Positions 1 to 7,622 of a stretch of DNA of 19,019 nt are shown here, one piece after another. Origin of the DNA: Pseudomonadota bacterium (GTDB lineage: Bacteria; Pseudomonadota; Alphaproteobacteria; UBA2966; CAIVPW01); the NCBI GenBank assembly GCA_027625125.1, contig JAQBXG010000005.1, positions 1 through 19,019 on the forward strand, given 5' to 3'. Positions within the stretch are counted from its first letter, which is position 1, and every line of letters starts with the position of its first letter. Below the pieces are notes generated by a model. That model searched no databases. It was not told the origin of the DNA and saw only the letters and a list, made by a program, of their open reading frames with translations. Made by a program: the position numbers and the translations under genes.

Positions 1-64
1 TTTACTCCGGCGCAACCGGATTACCCGGCCGCTTCAGTGAGGGAGTTTTGCTCCGGCGCTTACA
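1..64 (-). mobile_element. Putative insertion-sequence end (possibly IS21-like), truncated by the window edge
   Basis: Seen: read on the minus strand from position 64, the sequence starts TGTAAGCGCCGGAGC. The motif GCGCCGGAG(C/T)AAA occurs twice, at plus positions 47-59 and 1-13. The copies match at 12 of 13 bases and are spaced 46 bp apart. Known: IS21-family elements start with TG and carry several internal repeats near each end, where the transposase binds. Inferred: this is the terminal repeat region of such an element, whose body lies to the left of the window. In support, an apparent VOC-family reading frame runs up to exactly this junction and then stops. No transposase gene is visible, so the family assignment is tentative; the sequence could instead be another repeat. 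Confidence 0.35.
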
Positions 65-140
65 GGCGAACGTCGGAAACGATGAAGAAGGGCGAGCAAG
101 GCCCCAGATCGGCCGGGCCAGCCGACTCCACGCTTGTCAT
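60..140 (-). pseudogene. N-terminal fragment of a VOC/glyoxalase-family protein, cut by the putative IS
   Basis: A short frame starts at ATG 140; an in-frame TAG lies two codons upstream, so this start is forced unless a non-standard codon is used. It encodes 26 residues and stops at TAA 62-60. Residues 16-25, SPFFIVSDVR, resemble the first beta strand of VOC (glyoxalase/bleomycin-resistance fold) proteins, which usually continue with a segment like RSxxFY. Here the frame instead enters the repeat-bearing sequence at 64 and terminates. I infer a VOC gene interrupted by an insertion, leaving about 25 native codons. The ribosome binding site is weak. A TATAGT lies further upstream but has no convincing -35 box. 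The 161 bp between this start and the tRNA hold no other gene that I can support. The call rests on a ten-residue match. Confidence 0.4.
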
Positions 141-301
141 CGTCTAGATCCCGGAGTGTTGCGAGTACTCCCCCTCACTATAGCGAATATCGTCCGGAAA
201 GTGCCGCGTTGCAGCTTCTCGGTGCAGTCTTGGGGACCCGCCGTGGACCGCTACGACATCAGTATCCGCAGCACTTCCATCATCCAAGTCCTTGAAAAGA
301 C

Positions 302-376
302 TGGTGGGGCTGGGTGGGTTCGAACCACCGACTTCTCGCATGTGAAACGAGCGCTCTACCACTGAGCTACAGCCCC
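302..376 (-). tRNA. tRNA-Val, anticodon CAC
   Basis: The minus strand folds into a complete cloverleaf. The acceptor stem GGGGCUG (376-370) pairs with CAGCCCC (312-306). The D arm contains AGCUCAGUGGUAGAGC. The anticodon stem CUCGU/GCGAG closes the loop UUCACAU, giving anticodon CAC, which reads GUG (Val). The T arm is GGUGG-UUCGAAC-CCACC. The discriminator base is A (305), and CCA is encoded at 304-302. A U-rich stretch (TCTTTTC) follows the 3' end. The gene lies 38 bp downstream of the gph stop on the same strand and has its own promoter candidate in that gap. Confidence 0.97.
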
Positions 377-389
377 GCGCCCCGGTGCG

Positions 390-418
390 GTGATACGGCG
401 TGCCCCGGCGGCAGTCAA
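390..418 (-). promoter_or_regulatory. Candidate sigma-70 promoter for tRNA-Val
   Basis: On the minus strand TTGACT (418-413) is followed after exactly 17 bp by TATCAC (395-390). That matches the consensus at 5/6 and 4/6 positions. The predicted start is near 383, about 7 nt before the mature tRNA 5' end. The -35 box contains the TGA stop codon of gph (417-415). Confidence 0.6.
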
Positions 419-1080
419 GAAAGGGTCGGCAACAGGTCCGGCAGCTCCGCGAAGCTGGAAATCACCGCATCGCCGCCCAGCGCGTGGGCCGGCTCCGCGG
501 AATACCCGTAGTCCACAAGAATCACCGGAATGCCGGCCGCGCGCGCGAGGGTCACGTCGGTCGCGCTGTCGCCGACGAGCACCGCGGTATCTGGCGGTGC
601 GCCCAGCCGCTCGACCACCGCGTGGGCCATGGCCGGGTCGGGCTTCCGCATTCTCAGCGTGTCGCCGCCGACGATCACCGCAATCCATTGCCCAAGGCCA
701 AGGGCGGACAAAAGGCGGCGCGACGCTTCCTCGGGCTTGTTCGTACAGACGCCCATGGCAAAACCGGCCTCGGCCAGCACCGGCAGCGCCTCGGCAACGC
801 CCGGAAACGGCTGGCTGCGGTCGGCGACGTGCGCTTCGTACAGTCGTTTGCAATGGCCGGTCAGGCGATCTTGCTCCGGCGCGGCAAGCGGGCCGCCGGT
901 CGCTTCCAGCCCCAGCGACACAAGCTGCGCGATGCCGCCGCCGATCATCAGGCGGACTTCAACCTGTGAAACGGCGCGGCGCCCAATCTCGCCGAGGCAC
1001 TGGTTCAGCGCCCACGCCAGGTCGGCGGCGGTGTCCACCAGTGTCCCGTCCAGATCAAACAGGATCGACGTTCGGGCCAA
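415..1080 (-). CDS. gph: Phosphoglycolate phosphatase-type HAD hydrolase
   Basis: HAD-superfamily phosphatase of 221 residues, the usual length for Gph. Gph dephosphorylates 2-phosphoglycolate, a product of DNA repair and oxygenase side reactions. Motif I is FDLDGTLVDT (nucleophile D9, acid/base D11). Motif II is the threonine in VCTNKP (T113). The motif III lysine is in RKPDP (K146). Motif IV is VGDSATD (D171, D175). A helical cap fills residues about 16-95. The start is probably TTG 1080 (residues MARTSILFDLD), 8 nt after GAGG; a second TTG lies 6 nt upstream, and no ATG or GTG fits. The open frame continues upstream into the start of glmU, but that part has no homology I recognise. The gene is divergent from glmU and followed by tRNA-Val. 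Substrate specificity within this HAD subfamily cannot be proved from sequence alone; related phosphatases such as phosphonatase or PPase-like enzymes are alternatives. Confidence 0.88.
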   Translation of the reverse strand: MARTSILFDLDGTLVDTAADLAWALNQCLGEIGRRAVSQVEVRLMIGGGIAQLVSLGLEATGGPLAAPEQDRLTGHCKRLYEAHVADRSQPFPGVAEALPVLAEAGFAMGVCTNKPEEASRRLLSALGLGQWIAVIVGGDTLRMRKPDPAMAHAVVERLGAPPDTAVLVGDSATDVTLARAAGIPVILVDYGYSAEPAHALGGDAVISSFAELPDLLPTLS

Positions 1081-1184
1081 GCGCAAAACCTCGTAGGAAC
1101 TCGTGAATTGGCCGCCAAAAGCGGTTTGTGGCAATTTCCACGCCTCGCAGCGGTGCGCCGCTGGTATAACCAGTCCCGCAGTAG
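1081..1184. promoter_or_regulatory. Divergent gph/glmU intergenic region with hairpin and palindrome
   Basis: This 104-bp gap must carry the promoters of both flanking genes. A perfect 6-bp inverted repeat CAGCGG/CCGCTG (1148-1153 with 1158-1163, 4-nt loop) abuts the near-palindrome CTGGTATAACCAG (1161-1173). The latter contains TATAAC (1165-1170), a plausible -10 for glmU, but no good -35 lies 15-19 bp upstream. A start there would leave a leader of only about 8 nt. The palindrome could be an operator. I found no convincing gph promoter. Confidence 0.3.
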
Positions 1185-2552
1185 ATGACCAAGCCAAAAA
1201 CCGGATCAGAACGCCGCGAACTCGCGGCCGTCGTGCTCGCGGCGGGGCGAAGCACGCGCATGCGCTCGCGCTTGCCAAAGGTGCTGCATCCGCTGGCCGG
1301 GCGTCCGGTTCTGGCCCATGTCGCCGCGAACATCGCGGCTTTGGATGCGCGCCGCACGGTGTTGGTGGTGGCGCCGGGGGCGGAGCACCTTTCCGACACG
1401 GTTCCGGGATCGGTCGCCGTGGTGCAGAACATTGCGGACGGCACCGCCGGCGCTGTCGAGTGTACCGCGCCTGCGCTTGCGGGGTTCACCGGCGACGTGC
1501 TGATTGTCTATGGCGATTCGCCGCTTTTGTCGCCGGCAACGATGATGCAGATGCTGGACCTGCGACGCTCCTCCGGCGGGCCAGAAGTGGTGGTGCTGGG
1601 GTTCGAGCCGGAGAATCCCGGAGCCTATGGCCGTCTGGTCGTCGGCGCCGACGGTGCGCTGGAGGAAATCGTCGAGGCCGCCGACGCGACGGCCGACCAG
1701 CTGAAAATTGACCTCTGCAATTCCGGCATGATGGTCGTCGACGGCGCCCATCTATACGGCCTGTTGTCCGAGGTCACCGCCGACAACGCCAAGAAAGAGC
1801 GCTATTTGACCGATCTGGTGCGCATCGCGCGTTCCCGGGGCCTTAGGTGCAGTGTTGTGCGCGGCGACGAAGCCGAAATGATGGGAATCGATACCCGTGC
1901 CGACCTCGCCTTGGCCGAGGCCTACATGCAGCGGCGTCTTCGCGCCGCGGCGCTGACCGGTGGCGCAACGCTGGTCGATCCGCAGTCGGTGTATTTCTCG
2001 TTCGACACCCGCGTCGGCAGCGATGTGGTGATCGAACCCGGCGTGGTCTTCGGCCCCGGCGTCACGGTTGGCGACGGCGCCCGCATTCGCGCGTACTGCC
2101 ATATCGAAGGGGCCGAAATCGGGGACGACGTGACGGTTGGTCCCTTTGCGCGGTTGCGTCCCGGTACGCGGCTGGAACCCGGATCGCGGGTTGGCAATTT
2201 TGTTGAGGTCAAGAACACGACGCTCGGGCAAGGCGCAAAGGCAAACCACCTGACCTATCTGGGCGATGCCGAGGTCGGCGCCGGGGCGAACATCGGTGCC
2301 GGCACAATTACCTGCAATTACGATGGATTCTCGAAGGCGACGACGCGCATCGGCGATGGCGCATTCGTCGGCTCGAACACGGCGCTGGTGGCGCCGGTAT
2401 CCGTCGGGGCCGGGGCGGTGGTCGGCGCCGGCAGCACGATCACCCGGGATGTAGGCGACGATGCGCTGGCAATTGCGCGCGCCCCGCAAACTGAAACTCC
2501 GGCCTGGGCCGCTCGCCGCCGCGCCAAACACAGCGCCGGCGGGAAGGGCTGA
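1185..2552 (+). CDS. glmU: Bifunctional GlcNAc-1-phosphate uridyltransferase / glucosamine-1-phosphate acetyltransferase
   Basis: 455 residues, full length. GlmU acetylates GlcN-1-P and then couples it to UTP, giving UDP-GlcNAc for peptidoglycan and lipopolysaccharide. Residues 1-240 form the uridyltransferase: AAGRSTRM at 19-26, LPKVLH at 30-35, Q81, YGDSPLL at 109-115 (D111), E164 and N179. Residues 265-435 form a left-handed beta helix of hexapeptide repeats. Its acetyltransferase residues line up with E. coli GlmU at an offset of 8: R325, K343 (GNFVEVKN), H355 and Y358 (NHLTYLGD), N369 (NIGAGTITCNYDG) and K384. Two uridyltransferase motifs differ from E. coli: Ser replaces the second Gly of GKGTRM, and GTAGA replaces GTGHA. 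The start is ATG 1185. glmS follows 5 nt after the stop, so the two consecutive pathway enzymes are almost certainly co-transcribed. Confidence 0.97.
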   Translation: MTKPKTGSERRELAAVVLAAGRSTRMRSRLPKVLHPLAGRPVLAHVAANIAALDARRTVLVVAPGAEHLSDTVPGSVAVVQNIADGTAGAVECTAPALAGFTGDVLIVYGDSPLLSPATMMQMLDLRRSSGGPEVVVLGFEPENPGAYGRLVVGADGALEEIVEAADATADQLKIDLCNSGMMVVDGAHLYGLLSEVTADNAKKERYLTDLVRIARSRGLRCSVVRGDEAEMMGIDTRADLALAEAYMQRRLRAAALTGGATLVDPQSVYFSFDTRVGSDVVIEPGVVFGPGVTVGDGARIRAYCHIEGAEIGDDVTVGPFARLRPGTRLEPGSRVGNFVEVKNTTLGQGAKANHLTYLGDAEVGAGANIGAGTITCNYDGFSKATTRIGDGAFVGSNTALVAPVSVGAGAVVGAGSTITRDVGDDALAIARAPQTETPAWAARRRAKHSAGGKG

Positions 2553-2557
2553 CGCCG

Positions 2558-4381
2558 GTGTGCGGGATCGTCGGTGTCGTCGGGGACGCAAGGGCCGCGG
2601 AGGTGTTAACCGAAGGCTTGAAGCGGCTGGAATACCGCGGATACGATTCCGCCGGAATCGCGATGGTCGTCGACGGCCATATCGATCGCCGCCGCGCCGA
2701 GGGCAAGCTCGCCAACCTCGAAGCTCTGCTGCGAACCTCGCCGTTGGCCGGGTCGTTGGGCGTCGGCCATACGCGTTGGGCGACACATGGCGCGCCGACG
2801 GAACGGAACGCGCACCCCCATGCCACCAACCGCGTGGCGCTGGTGCACAACGGCATCATCGAGAACTACCGCGAGATTCGCGCCGAACTGACGAAGTTGG
2901 GGTACGAATTCGCAACCGAAACCGATACCGAAGCGGCAGTGCAGCTGCTGACCCGGTATCTCGACGACGGCATGTCGCCGGAGGAAGCGACAGCAGCGCT
3001 GCTGGGTCGACTGGAGGGTGCATTCGCGCTCGGGATTGTATTTACCGGCCGGGACGATTTGTTGATCGCGGCCCGTCGCGGCAGTCCGCTTGTCGTCGGT
3101 TGGGGCGACGGCGCGATGTATCTGGGTTCGGATGCTTTGGCGCTGGCGCCGTTCACCGACCGAGTGACCTATCTGCAAGACGGCGAATGGGCGTGTCTGA
3201 CTCCGGGCGGGGCGACATTTTTGAACGGGCACGGGGAGCGCATCGAACCGCAGATCAAGCGCACCAGCCTGACTGGCCCGCAGGCCGGCAAAGGCGACTT
3301 CCGCCATTTCATGTTGAAGGAAATCTATGAGCAGCCGACGGTCATCGGCGAGACTCTGAACACCTACTTCAATCCCGTCACTCGGTCGGTGCAGTTGCCG
3401 GAATGCCCGTTCGATTTCGCCGTGCTGCCTCGCATTACTATCGTTGCCTGCGGCACGTCGTACTTCGCCGCGACGGTGGCGCGATACTGGATCGAAAGCG
3501 TCGCAGCTATTCCGGTCGAGGTCGATATTGCATCCGAGTTCTGTTACCGCAATGTTGTTCTGCCACCCGGCGGGCTGGCAGTGTTCGTTTCGCAGTCCGG
3601 GGAAACGCACGATACGCTGGCCGCGCTGCGCTATGCGCGAAAGCATGGCCAGTTCATCGCCGCGATTGTCAATGCGCCGGAAAGCGCAATGGCGCGCGAA
3701 GCGGACGTCGTGTTGCCGACCCACGCCGGTCCGGAATTGAGTGTCGCATCGACAAAAGCGTTTACTTGCCAGCTCGTCGTATTAGCCTGCTTTGCGATCG
3801 CCGCAGGGGTCGCGCGGGGAACGCTCGGCCACGACGCCGAGGCTCGCCTGTGCCGCGCGATCGCCGAAGTGCCCGCGCGAGCGGCGGAGGTTCTCAATCA
3901 CGACGAGCGGTTGCGTCAGCTGGCGCGCGAGATTTGCGAGGCACGTGACGTGCTGTTCATCGGCCGCGGGACATCGTCGGCCATCGCGATGGAAGGCGCA
4001 CTGAAACTGAAGGAGATTTCGTATATTCACGCCGAGGGATTTCCGGCCGGAGAGCTGAAGCATGGTCCGATCGCACTTATCGACGATTCAGTTCCAGTGA
4101 TCGTGATCGCGCCGAGTGATAAGCTGTTCCGCAAGACGGCGTCGAACATGGCGGAGGTCGTCACCCGTGGCGGAAAAGTGACGTTGATCAGCGACGCCGC
4201 CGGCATCGAATCGCAGGGCGGGGCGGCCGCGCATTGCATCGCATTGCCCACCGTCGACCCGTTTGTTTCGCCGATTCTGTATGCCATTCCGGTGCAGTTG
4301 CTGGCGTATCACGTCGCCGTTCACAACGGGACCGATGTGGACCAGCCGCGCAATCTCGCCAAGACGGTCACTGTCGAATAG
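2558..4381 (+). CDS. glmS: Glutamine--fructose-6-phosphate aminotransferase (isomerizing)
   Basis: 607 residues, full length. It makes glucosamine-6-phosphate from fructose-6-P and glutamine, the committed step to UDP-GlcNAc. The start is GTG 2558, fixed because the next codon must supply the N-terminal nucleophile Cys (CGIVGVVGD), exposed after Met removal. A GGGAAGGG ribosome site lies in the end of glmU. The class II glutaminase domain (2-240) shows YRGYDSAG, HTRWATHG and HNGIIENY. Two SIS sugar-isomerase domains follow: CGTSYFA at 298-304 and SQSGET at 345-350 in the first, then GRGTSSAIAMEGALKLKE at 469-486 and HAEGFPAGELKHGP at 491-504 in the second. The C-terminus DQPRNLAKTVTVE is the conserved catalytic tail. 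The 5-nt spacing from glmU indicates one operon. No glmS ribozyme is present, as expected outside Firmicutes. Confidence 0.98.
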   Translation: MCGIVGVVGDARAAEVLTEGLKRLEYRGYDSAGIAMVVDGHIDRRRAEGKLANLEALLRTSPLAGSLGVGHTRWATHGAPTERNAHPHATNRVALVHNGIIENYREIRAELTKLGYEFATETDTEAAVQLLTRYLDDGMSPEEATAALLGRLEGAFALGIVFTGRDDLLIAARRGSPLVVGWGDGAMYLGSDALALAPFTDRVTYLQDGEWACLTPGGATFLNGHGERIEPQIKRTSLTGPQAGKGDFRHFMLKEIYEQPTVIGETLNTYFNPVTRSVQLPECPFDFAVLPRITIVACGTSYFAATVARYWIESVAAIPVEVDIASEFCYRNVVLPPGGLAVFVSQSGETHDTLAALRYARKHGQFIAAIVNAPESAMAREADVVLPTHAGPELSVASTKAFTCQLVVLACFAIAAGVARGTLGHDAEARLCRAIAEVPARAAEVLNHDERLRQLAREICEARDVLFIGRGTSSAIAMEGALKLKEISYIHAEGFPAGELKHGPIALIDDSVPVIVIAPSDKLFRKTASNMAEVVTRGGKVTLISDAAGIESQGGAAAHCIALPTVDPFVSPILYAIPVQLLAYHVAVHNGTDVDQPRNLAKTVTVE

Positions 4382-4386
4382 GCGCG

Positions 4387-4411
4387 GGATCGCCAGTTTT
4401 CCTGGCAATCC
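4387..4411 (+). terminator. Hairpin after glmS, possible weak terminator
   Basis: GGAT-c-GCCAG (4387-4396) pairs with CTGGC-a-ATCC (4402-4411): nine pairs, one C-A mismatch and a 5-nt loop. It begins 5 nt after the glmS stop. There is no downstream T-tract, so it may only stabilise the 3' end or assist factor-dependent termination. Confidence 0.35.
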
Positions 4412-4431
4412 AATGAGTTCCGGCGTATAGC
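4402..4431 (+). promoter_or_regulatory. Candidate promoter for the DAHP synthase gene
   Basis: CTGGCA (4402-4407) and TATAGC (4426-4431) each match the sigma-70 consensus at 4/6 positions, with an 18-bp spacer. The predicted start is about 17 nt before the ATG at 4455. The -35 box overlaps the 3' arm of the post-glmS hairpin. This is a modest match and could be chance. Confidence 0.35.
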
Positions 4432-4454
4432 ATCGCCCAACTGCCAAGGATGGA

Positions 4455-5840
4455 ATGATGACCCGGAATTGGTCGCCGGACACGTGGCGTAGCCGCCCCG
4501 CGGCGCAGGCCCCGGAATACCCGGATGCCGAAGCGCTGGCCAGGATCGAGGCCGAATTGCACCGCTATCCGCCGCTTGTATTTGCGGGCGAGGCGAGGAA
4601 CCTGCGGGCGCGGCTGCGAGACGTCGCCGAGGGCAAGGCGTTCTTGCTGCAAGGCGGGGACTGTGCCGAAAGCTTCGCCGAATTCAATGCCGACACCATT
4701 CGCGATTCGTTCCGCGTGTTGCTGCAAATGTCGGTGGTGTTGACGTTCGCGGCTGCGCTGCCGGTGGTCAAAGTCGCCCGCTTAGCGGGTCAGTTTGCAA
4801 AGCCCAGGACCACTCCGACCGAAGTCCGCGGCGGCGTGGAACTTCCTGCGTACCGTGGCGATATCGTCAACGGGATCGAATTTGATGCTGCGGCGCGGGT
4901 GCCCGATCCACAGCGTCAGATTCGCGCCTATACCCAATCCGCGGGCACCCTCAACCTGTTGCGCGCGTTCGCGACTGGCGGGTATGCGGATCTGCGCCGC
5001 GTCCACCGCTGGAATCTGGGATTCGTCGAACGCAGTCCGGTCGGCGAGCGGTTCCGCGACATCGCCGACCGCACGACCGAGGCGATCGCGTTCATGGAGG
5101 CGTGCGGGGTCGATTCGGAGAATTTCGCCGGGTTGCGGGAAACCGAGTTCTTTACCTCCCACGAGGCGCTGTTGCTGGGATACGAGCAGGCACTGACGCG
5201 CGTCGATTCGACATCGGGCGATTGGTACGACACATCCGCACACATGTTGTGGATCGGTGATCGCACGCGCGACCCGGAAGGCGCGCATATCGAGTTTCTG
5301 CGCGGCGTGGCGAATCCGATCGGGCTCAAGGTCGGGCCGTCCGCGAAACCGGATGAGCTGCTTCGTGTTTTGGAAATCCTCAATCCTCGAAATGAAGCCG
5401 GGCGGCTTACGCTGATCACCCGATTCGGCACCGGCAACGTGCAGCGGTATTTGCCGGCGCTGTTGCGGGCGGTGGAGGCGGAAGGGCGGAACGTGGTCTG
5501 GGCGTGCGACCCGATGCACGGCAACACGGTCGTTTCGGAAAACGGCTACAAGACCCGCGCGTTCGAACGAATCGTCGGCGAGGTGCGGGACTTCTTCGAT
5601 GTTCACCGCGCTGAGGGCACGCGGGCGGGCGGACTTCATTTCGAGATGACAGGCCAGGACGTGACCGAATGTCTGGGCGGGGCGCAGGAGATCACCGAGG
5701 CGACTCTGTCCGACCGCTACCACACGCACTGCGATCCAAGGCTCAATGCGTCGCAAAGCCTGGAACTCGCGTTCCAGATCGCCGAATCCCTGCGGTCCCT
5801 GCGCAGCACTCTGGCCGCCGATGTTGCGGAGGCATCGTGA
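4455..5840 (+). CDS. aroG: Class II 3-deoxy-7-phosphoheptulonate (DAHP) synthase
   Basis: 461 residues, the usual class II length. It condenses phosphoenolpyruvate with erythrose-4-phosphate, the first step of the shikimate pathway. Class II signatures in order are: LLQGGDCAESF at 64-74, whose Cys70 is the metal ligand; KVARLAGQFAKPR at 106-118; WIGDRTR at 266-272; GVANPIGLKVGP at 284-295 (Lys292); CDPMHGNT at 351-358; HFEMTGQDVTEC at 395-406 (His395, Glu397); and HCDPRLNASQS at 425-435 (Asp427). The start is ATG 4455, 4 nt after AAGGA; the adjacent ATG 4458 would also do. Class II enzymes are named variously (aroG in Mycobacterium, AroA-II elsewhere), so the symbol is by analogy. The gene sits between glmS and nadE, 31 nt before the latter, with a possible promoter of its own. 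I cannot infer feedback specificity. Confidence 0.96.
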   Translation: MMTRNWSPDTWRSRPAAQAPEYPDAEALARIEAELHRYPPLVFAGEARNLRARLRDVAEGKAFLLQGGDCAESFAEFNADTIRDSFRVLLQMSVVLTFAAALPVVKVARLAGQFAKPRTTPTEVRGGVELPAYRGDIVNGIEFDAAARVPDPQRQIRAYTQSAGTLNLLRAFATGGYADLRRVHRWNLGFVERSPVGERFRDIADRTTEAIAFMEACGVDSENFAGLRETEFFTSHEALLLGYEQALTRVDSTSGDWYDTSAHMLWIGDRTRDPEGAHIEFLRGVANPIGLKVGPSAKPDELLRVLEILNPRNEAGRLTLITRFGTGNVQRYLPALLRAVEAEGRNVVWACDPMHGNTVVSENGYKTRAFERIVGEVRDFFDVHRAEGTRAGGLHFEMTGQDVTECLGGAQEITEATLSDRYHTHCDPRLNASQSLELAFQIAESLRSLRSTLAADVAEAS

Positions 5841-5871
5841 ATCCTCCGGTGCGGCCGAGCGGTAGCCCGAG

Positions 5872-7551
5872 GTGGCCTACTCCCTGAAAATCTGTGTGGC
5901 GCAGCTGGACCCGGTGGTCGGCGACCTGCCCGGAAATGCCGACCGCCTGATGGCGATTCGCGCTCAATCCGGGCGCGGCACGGACCTGATCGTCGCGCCA
6001 GAACTGTATCTTTCCGGCTATCCGCCGGAAGACCTGGTGATGCGCCGCGGCTTTCAGGCGGCCGTTGCCGACGAGGCGGCCCGCATCGCGGCGGCGACCG
6101 CGGACAACGGACCGTGGATTCTGACCGGCGCGCCCTGGGTGGTCGACGGCGCGCTGTATAACGCGGCGCTCTTGCTGGGCGATGGAGCGATCCAGGCGGT
6201 ATGCCGCAAGTCCGAGCTTCCAAACTACGGCGTATTCGACGAAAAGCGTGTGTTCGCGCCGGGGCCGCCGCCGCAGCCTGTGTCCGTCCGCGGCGTGCGG
6301 GTCGGCGTGCTGATCTGCGAGGACATGTGGACGCCGGCGGCGGCGGCGGCGGCACGGGAGCAGGGGGCCGAAATCCTGATCGCCATCAATGGCTCGCCGT
6401 TCGAGGGCGACAAGATCGCCCGCCGAACGGCGCAAGCGACGGCGCGGGTGCGCGAAACGGGTCTGCCGCTTGTGTACGTCAACCAGACCGGAGGACAGGA
6501 CGAGCTGGTGTTCGACGGATCGTCGTTCGCGATGGACGCGGGCGGCGTGATCGTTGTGCAGGCGGCGCCGTGGGTCGTATGTGCGGTGGAAGTCGGGTTC
6601 GTTCGCACCGACGCCGGCTTGCGGCCCGAGCCTGGCCCGGTCGCGCCCGCGCCGGGGGAGTTGGAGATGACGTACCGGGCGCTGGTGCACGGGCTGCGCG
6701 ACTATACCGAAAAGAACGGTTTCCACGGCGTTGTCGTGGGACTCTCGGGCGGTGTCGATTCGGCGCTCAGCGCCGGAATTGCCGTCGACGCGATCGGCGC
6801 GGCAAACGTCCGCTGCGTGGCCCTGCCGTCTGTGTACACGTCGCGCGAGAGTGCGGTGGATGCCGCCGAGTGCGCTGCGTTGCTGGGGACGTCGCTTGAA
6901 TCCATGCCGATCCAGCAATCGGTCGACGCGTTCCTTGATGTGCTGCACACGACCTTCGCGGGTACCGACCCCGACACTACCGAAGAAAACCTGCAGGCGC
7001 GAGTCCGAGCGGTATTTCTGATGGCGCTGTCCAACAAGTTCGGGCACATGCTTTTGACGACCGGGAACAAGTCGGAGATGTCGGTCGGCTATACAACCCT
7101 GTACGGTGACATGAGCGGCGGATTTTCGGTGCTGAAGGACGTCTACAAGACTCACGTGTATGAACTGGCGCGGTGGCGGAACGCCCATGTGCCGGCGGGC
7201 GGGCGGGGCCCGGATGGGCCGATCCTGCCCGACAGCGTCCTCCACAAAACGCCTACCGCCGAGTTGCGTCCGAACCAGACCGATCAGGATTCTTTGCCGC
7301 CGTATGACCAGTTGGACGCGATCCTGGGCGCTCTGGTCGACGAAGAACTGGCGGTCGAGGACGTGATTCGCGCCGGCCATCCGGCTGAGCTGGTGGCGCG
7401 GATTGAAAACCTGATCTATGGCGCGGAGTACAAACGGCGCCAGACGCCGCCGGGAGTCCGCATATCGCGCCGCAACTTTGGCCGCGACCGGCGATATCCG
7501 ATCACCAACCGGTTTCGCGAAGCGTCGAGCAAAGATGGCGCCGAGGAATAA
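5872..7551 (+). CDS. nadE: Glutamine-dependent NAD+ synthetase
   Basis: 559 residues, a two-domain enzyme that amidates nicotinic acid adenine dinucleotide to NAD+ using ammonia released from glutamine. Residues 1-260 are a nitrilase-type glutaminase with the triad Glu44 (VAPELYLSGYPPEDL), Lys113 (CRKSELPNYGVFDE) and Cys149 (LICEDMW). Residues 265-540 are the synthetase: the PP-loop is LSGGVDSAL at 291-299, followed by TTGNKSEMSVGY at 396-407 and a C-terminal region ending in KRRQTPPGVRIS and PITNRF. This long form is the usual alphaproteobacterial type; the short NadE needs free ammonia. The start is GTG 5872, inferred from alignment of the first beta strand (KICVAQLDPVVGD). GAGG touches the start codon, so spacing is poor and the exact start is less sure. 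It lies 31 nt after the DAHP synthase gene; a 71-nt gap without visible signals separates it from cysS. Confidence 0.96.
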   Translation: MAYSLKICVAQLDPVVGDLPGNADRLMAIRAQSGRGTDLIVAPELYLSGYPPEDLVMRRGFQAAVADEAARIAAATADNGPWILTGAPWVVDGALYNAALLLGDGAIQAVCRKSELPNYGVFDEKRVFAPGPPPQPVSVRGVRVGVLICEDMWTPAAAAAAREQGAEILIAINGSPFEGDKIARRTAQATARVRETGLPLVYVNQTGGQDELVFDGSSFAMDAGGVIVVQAAPWVVCAVEVGFVRTDAGLRPEPGPVAPAPGELEMTYRALVHGLRDYTEKNGFHGVVVGLSGGVDSALSAGIAVDAIGAANVRCVALPSVYTSRESAVDAAECAALLGTSLESMPIQQSVDAFLDVLHTTFAGTDPDTTEENLQARVRAVFLMALSNKFGHMLLTTGNKSEMSVGYTTLYGDMSGGFSVLKDVYKTHVYELARWRNAHVPAGGRGPDGPILPDSVLHKTPTAELRPNQTDQDSLPPYDQLDAILGALVDEELAVEDVIRAGHPAELVARIENLIYGAEYKRRQTPPGVRISRRNFGRDRRYPITNRFREASSKDGAEE

Positions 7552-7622
7552 GGGCCGATCAGGTTCCGTCGCGGCGGCTGGACGGGCGCGGCGGCAAGTG
7601 GTACCCGACCGGGGGGCACACC

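Noticed and set aside
48..365. Possible plus-strand gene of about 105 codons at the left edge
   Set aside because: It runs through the tRNA-Val gene and the IS-like end and has no recognisable sequence.
1081..1278. N-terminal extension of gph by up to 66 residues
   Set aside because: It would overlap the glmU coding start and lacks similarity to HAD proteins; the DxD motif at residues 9-11 after TTG 1080 fits the family.
2552..2560. glmS ribozyme or riboswitch
   Set aside because: Only 5 nt separate glmU and glmS, so there is no room for one.
1752..3724. Long minus-strand open frames antisense to glmU and glmS
   Set aside because: The plus-strand proteins are complete and family-typical; the antisense translations show low-complexity Arg/Gln/Gly composition and no motif.
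7552..7622. T-box or other leader regulator upstream of cysS
   Set aside because: The 71-nt gap has no T-box sequence, no strong hairpin and no promoter match.
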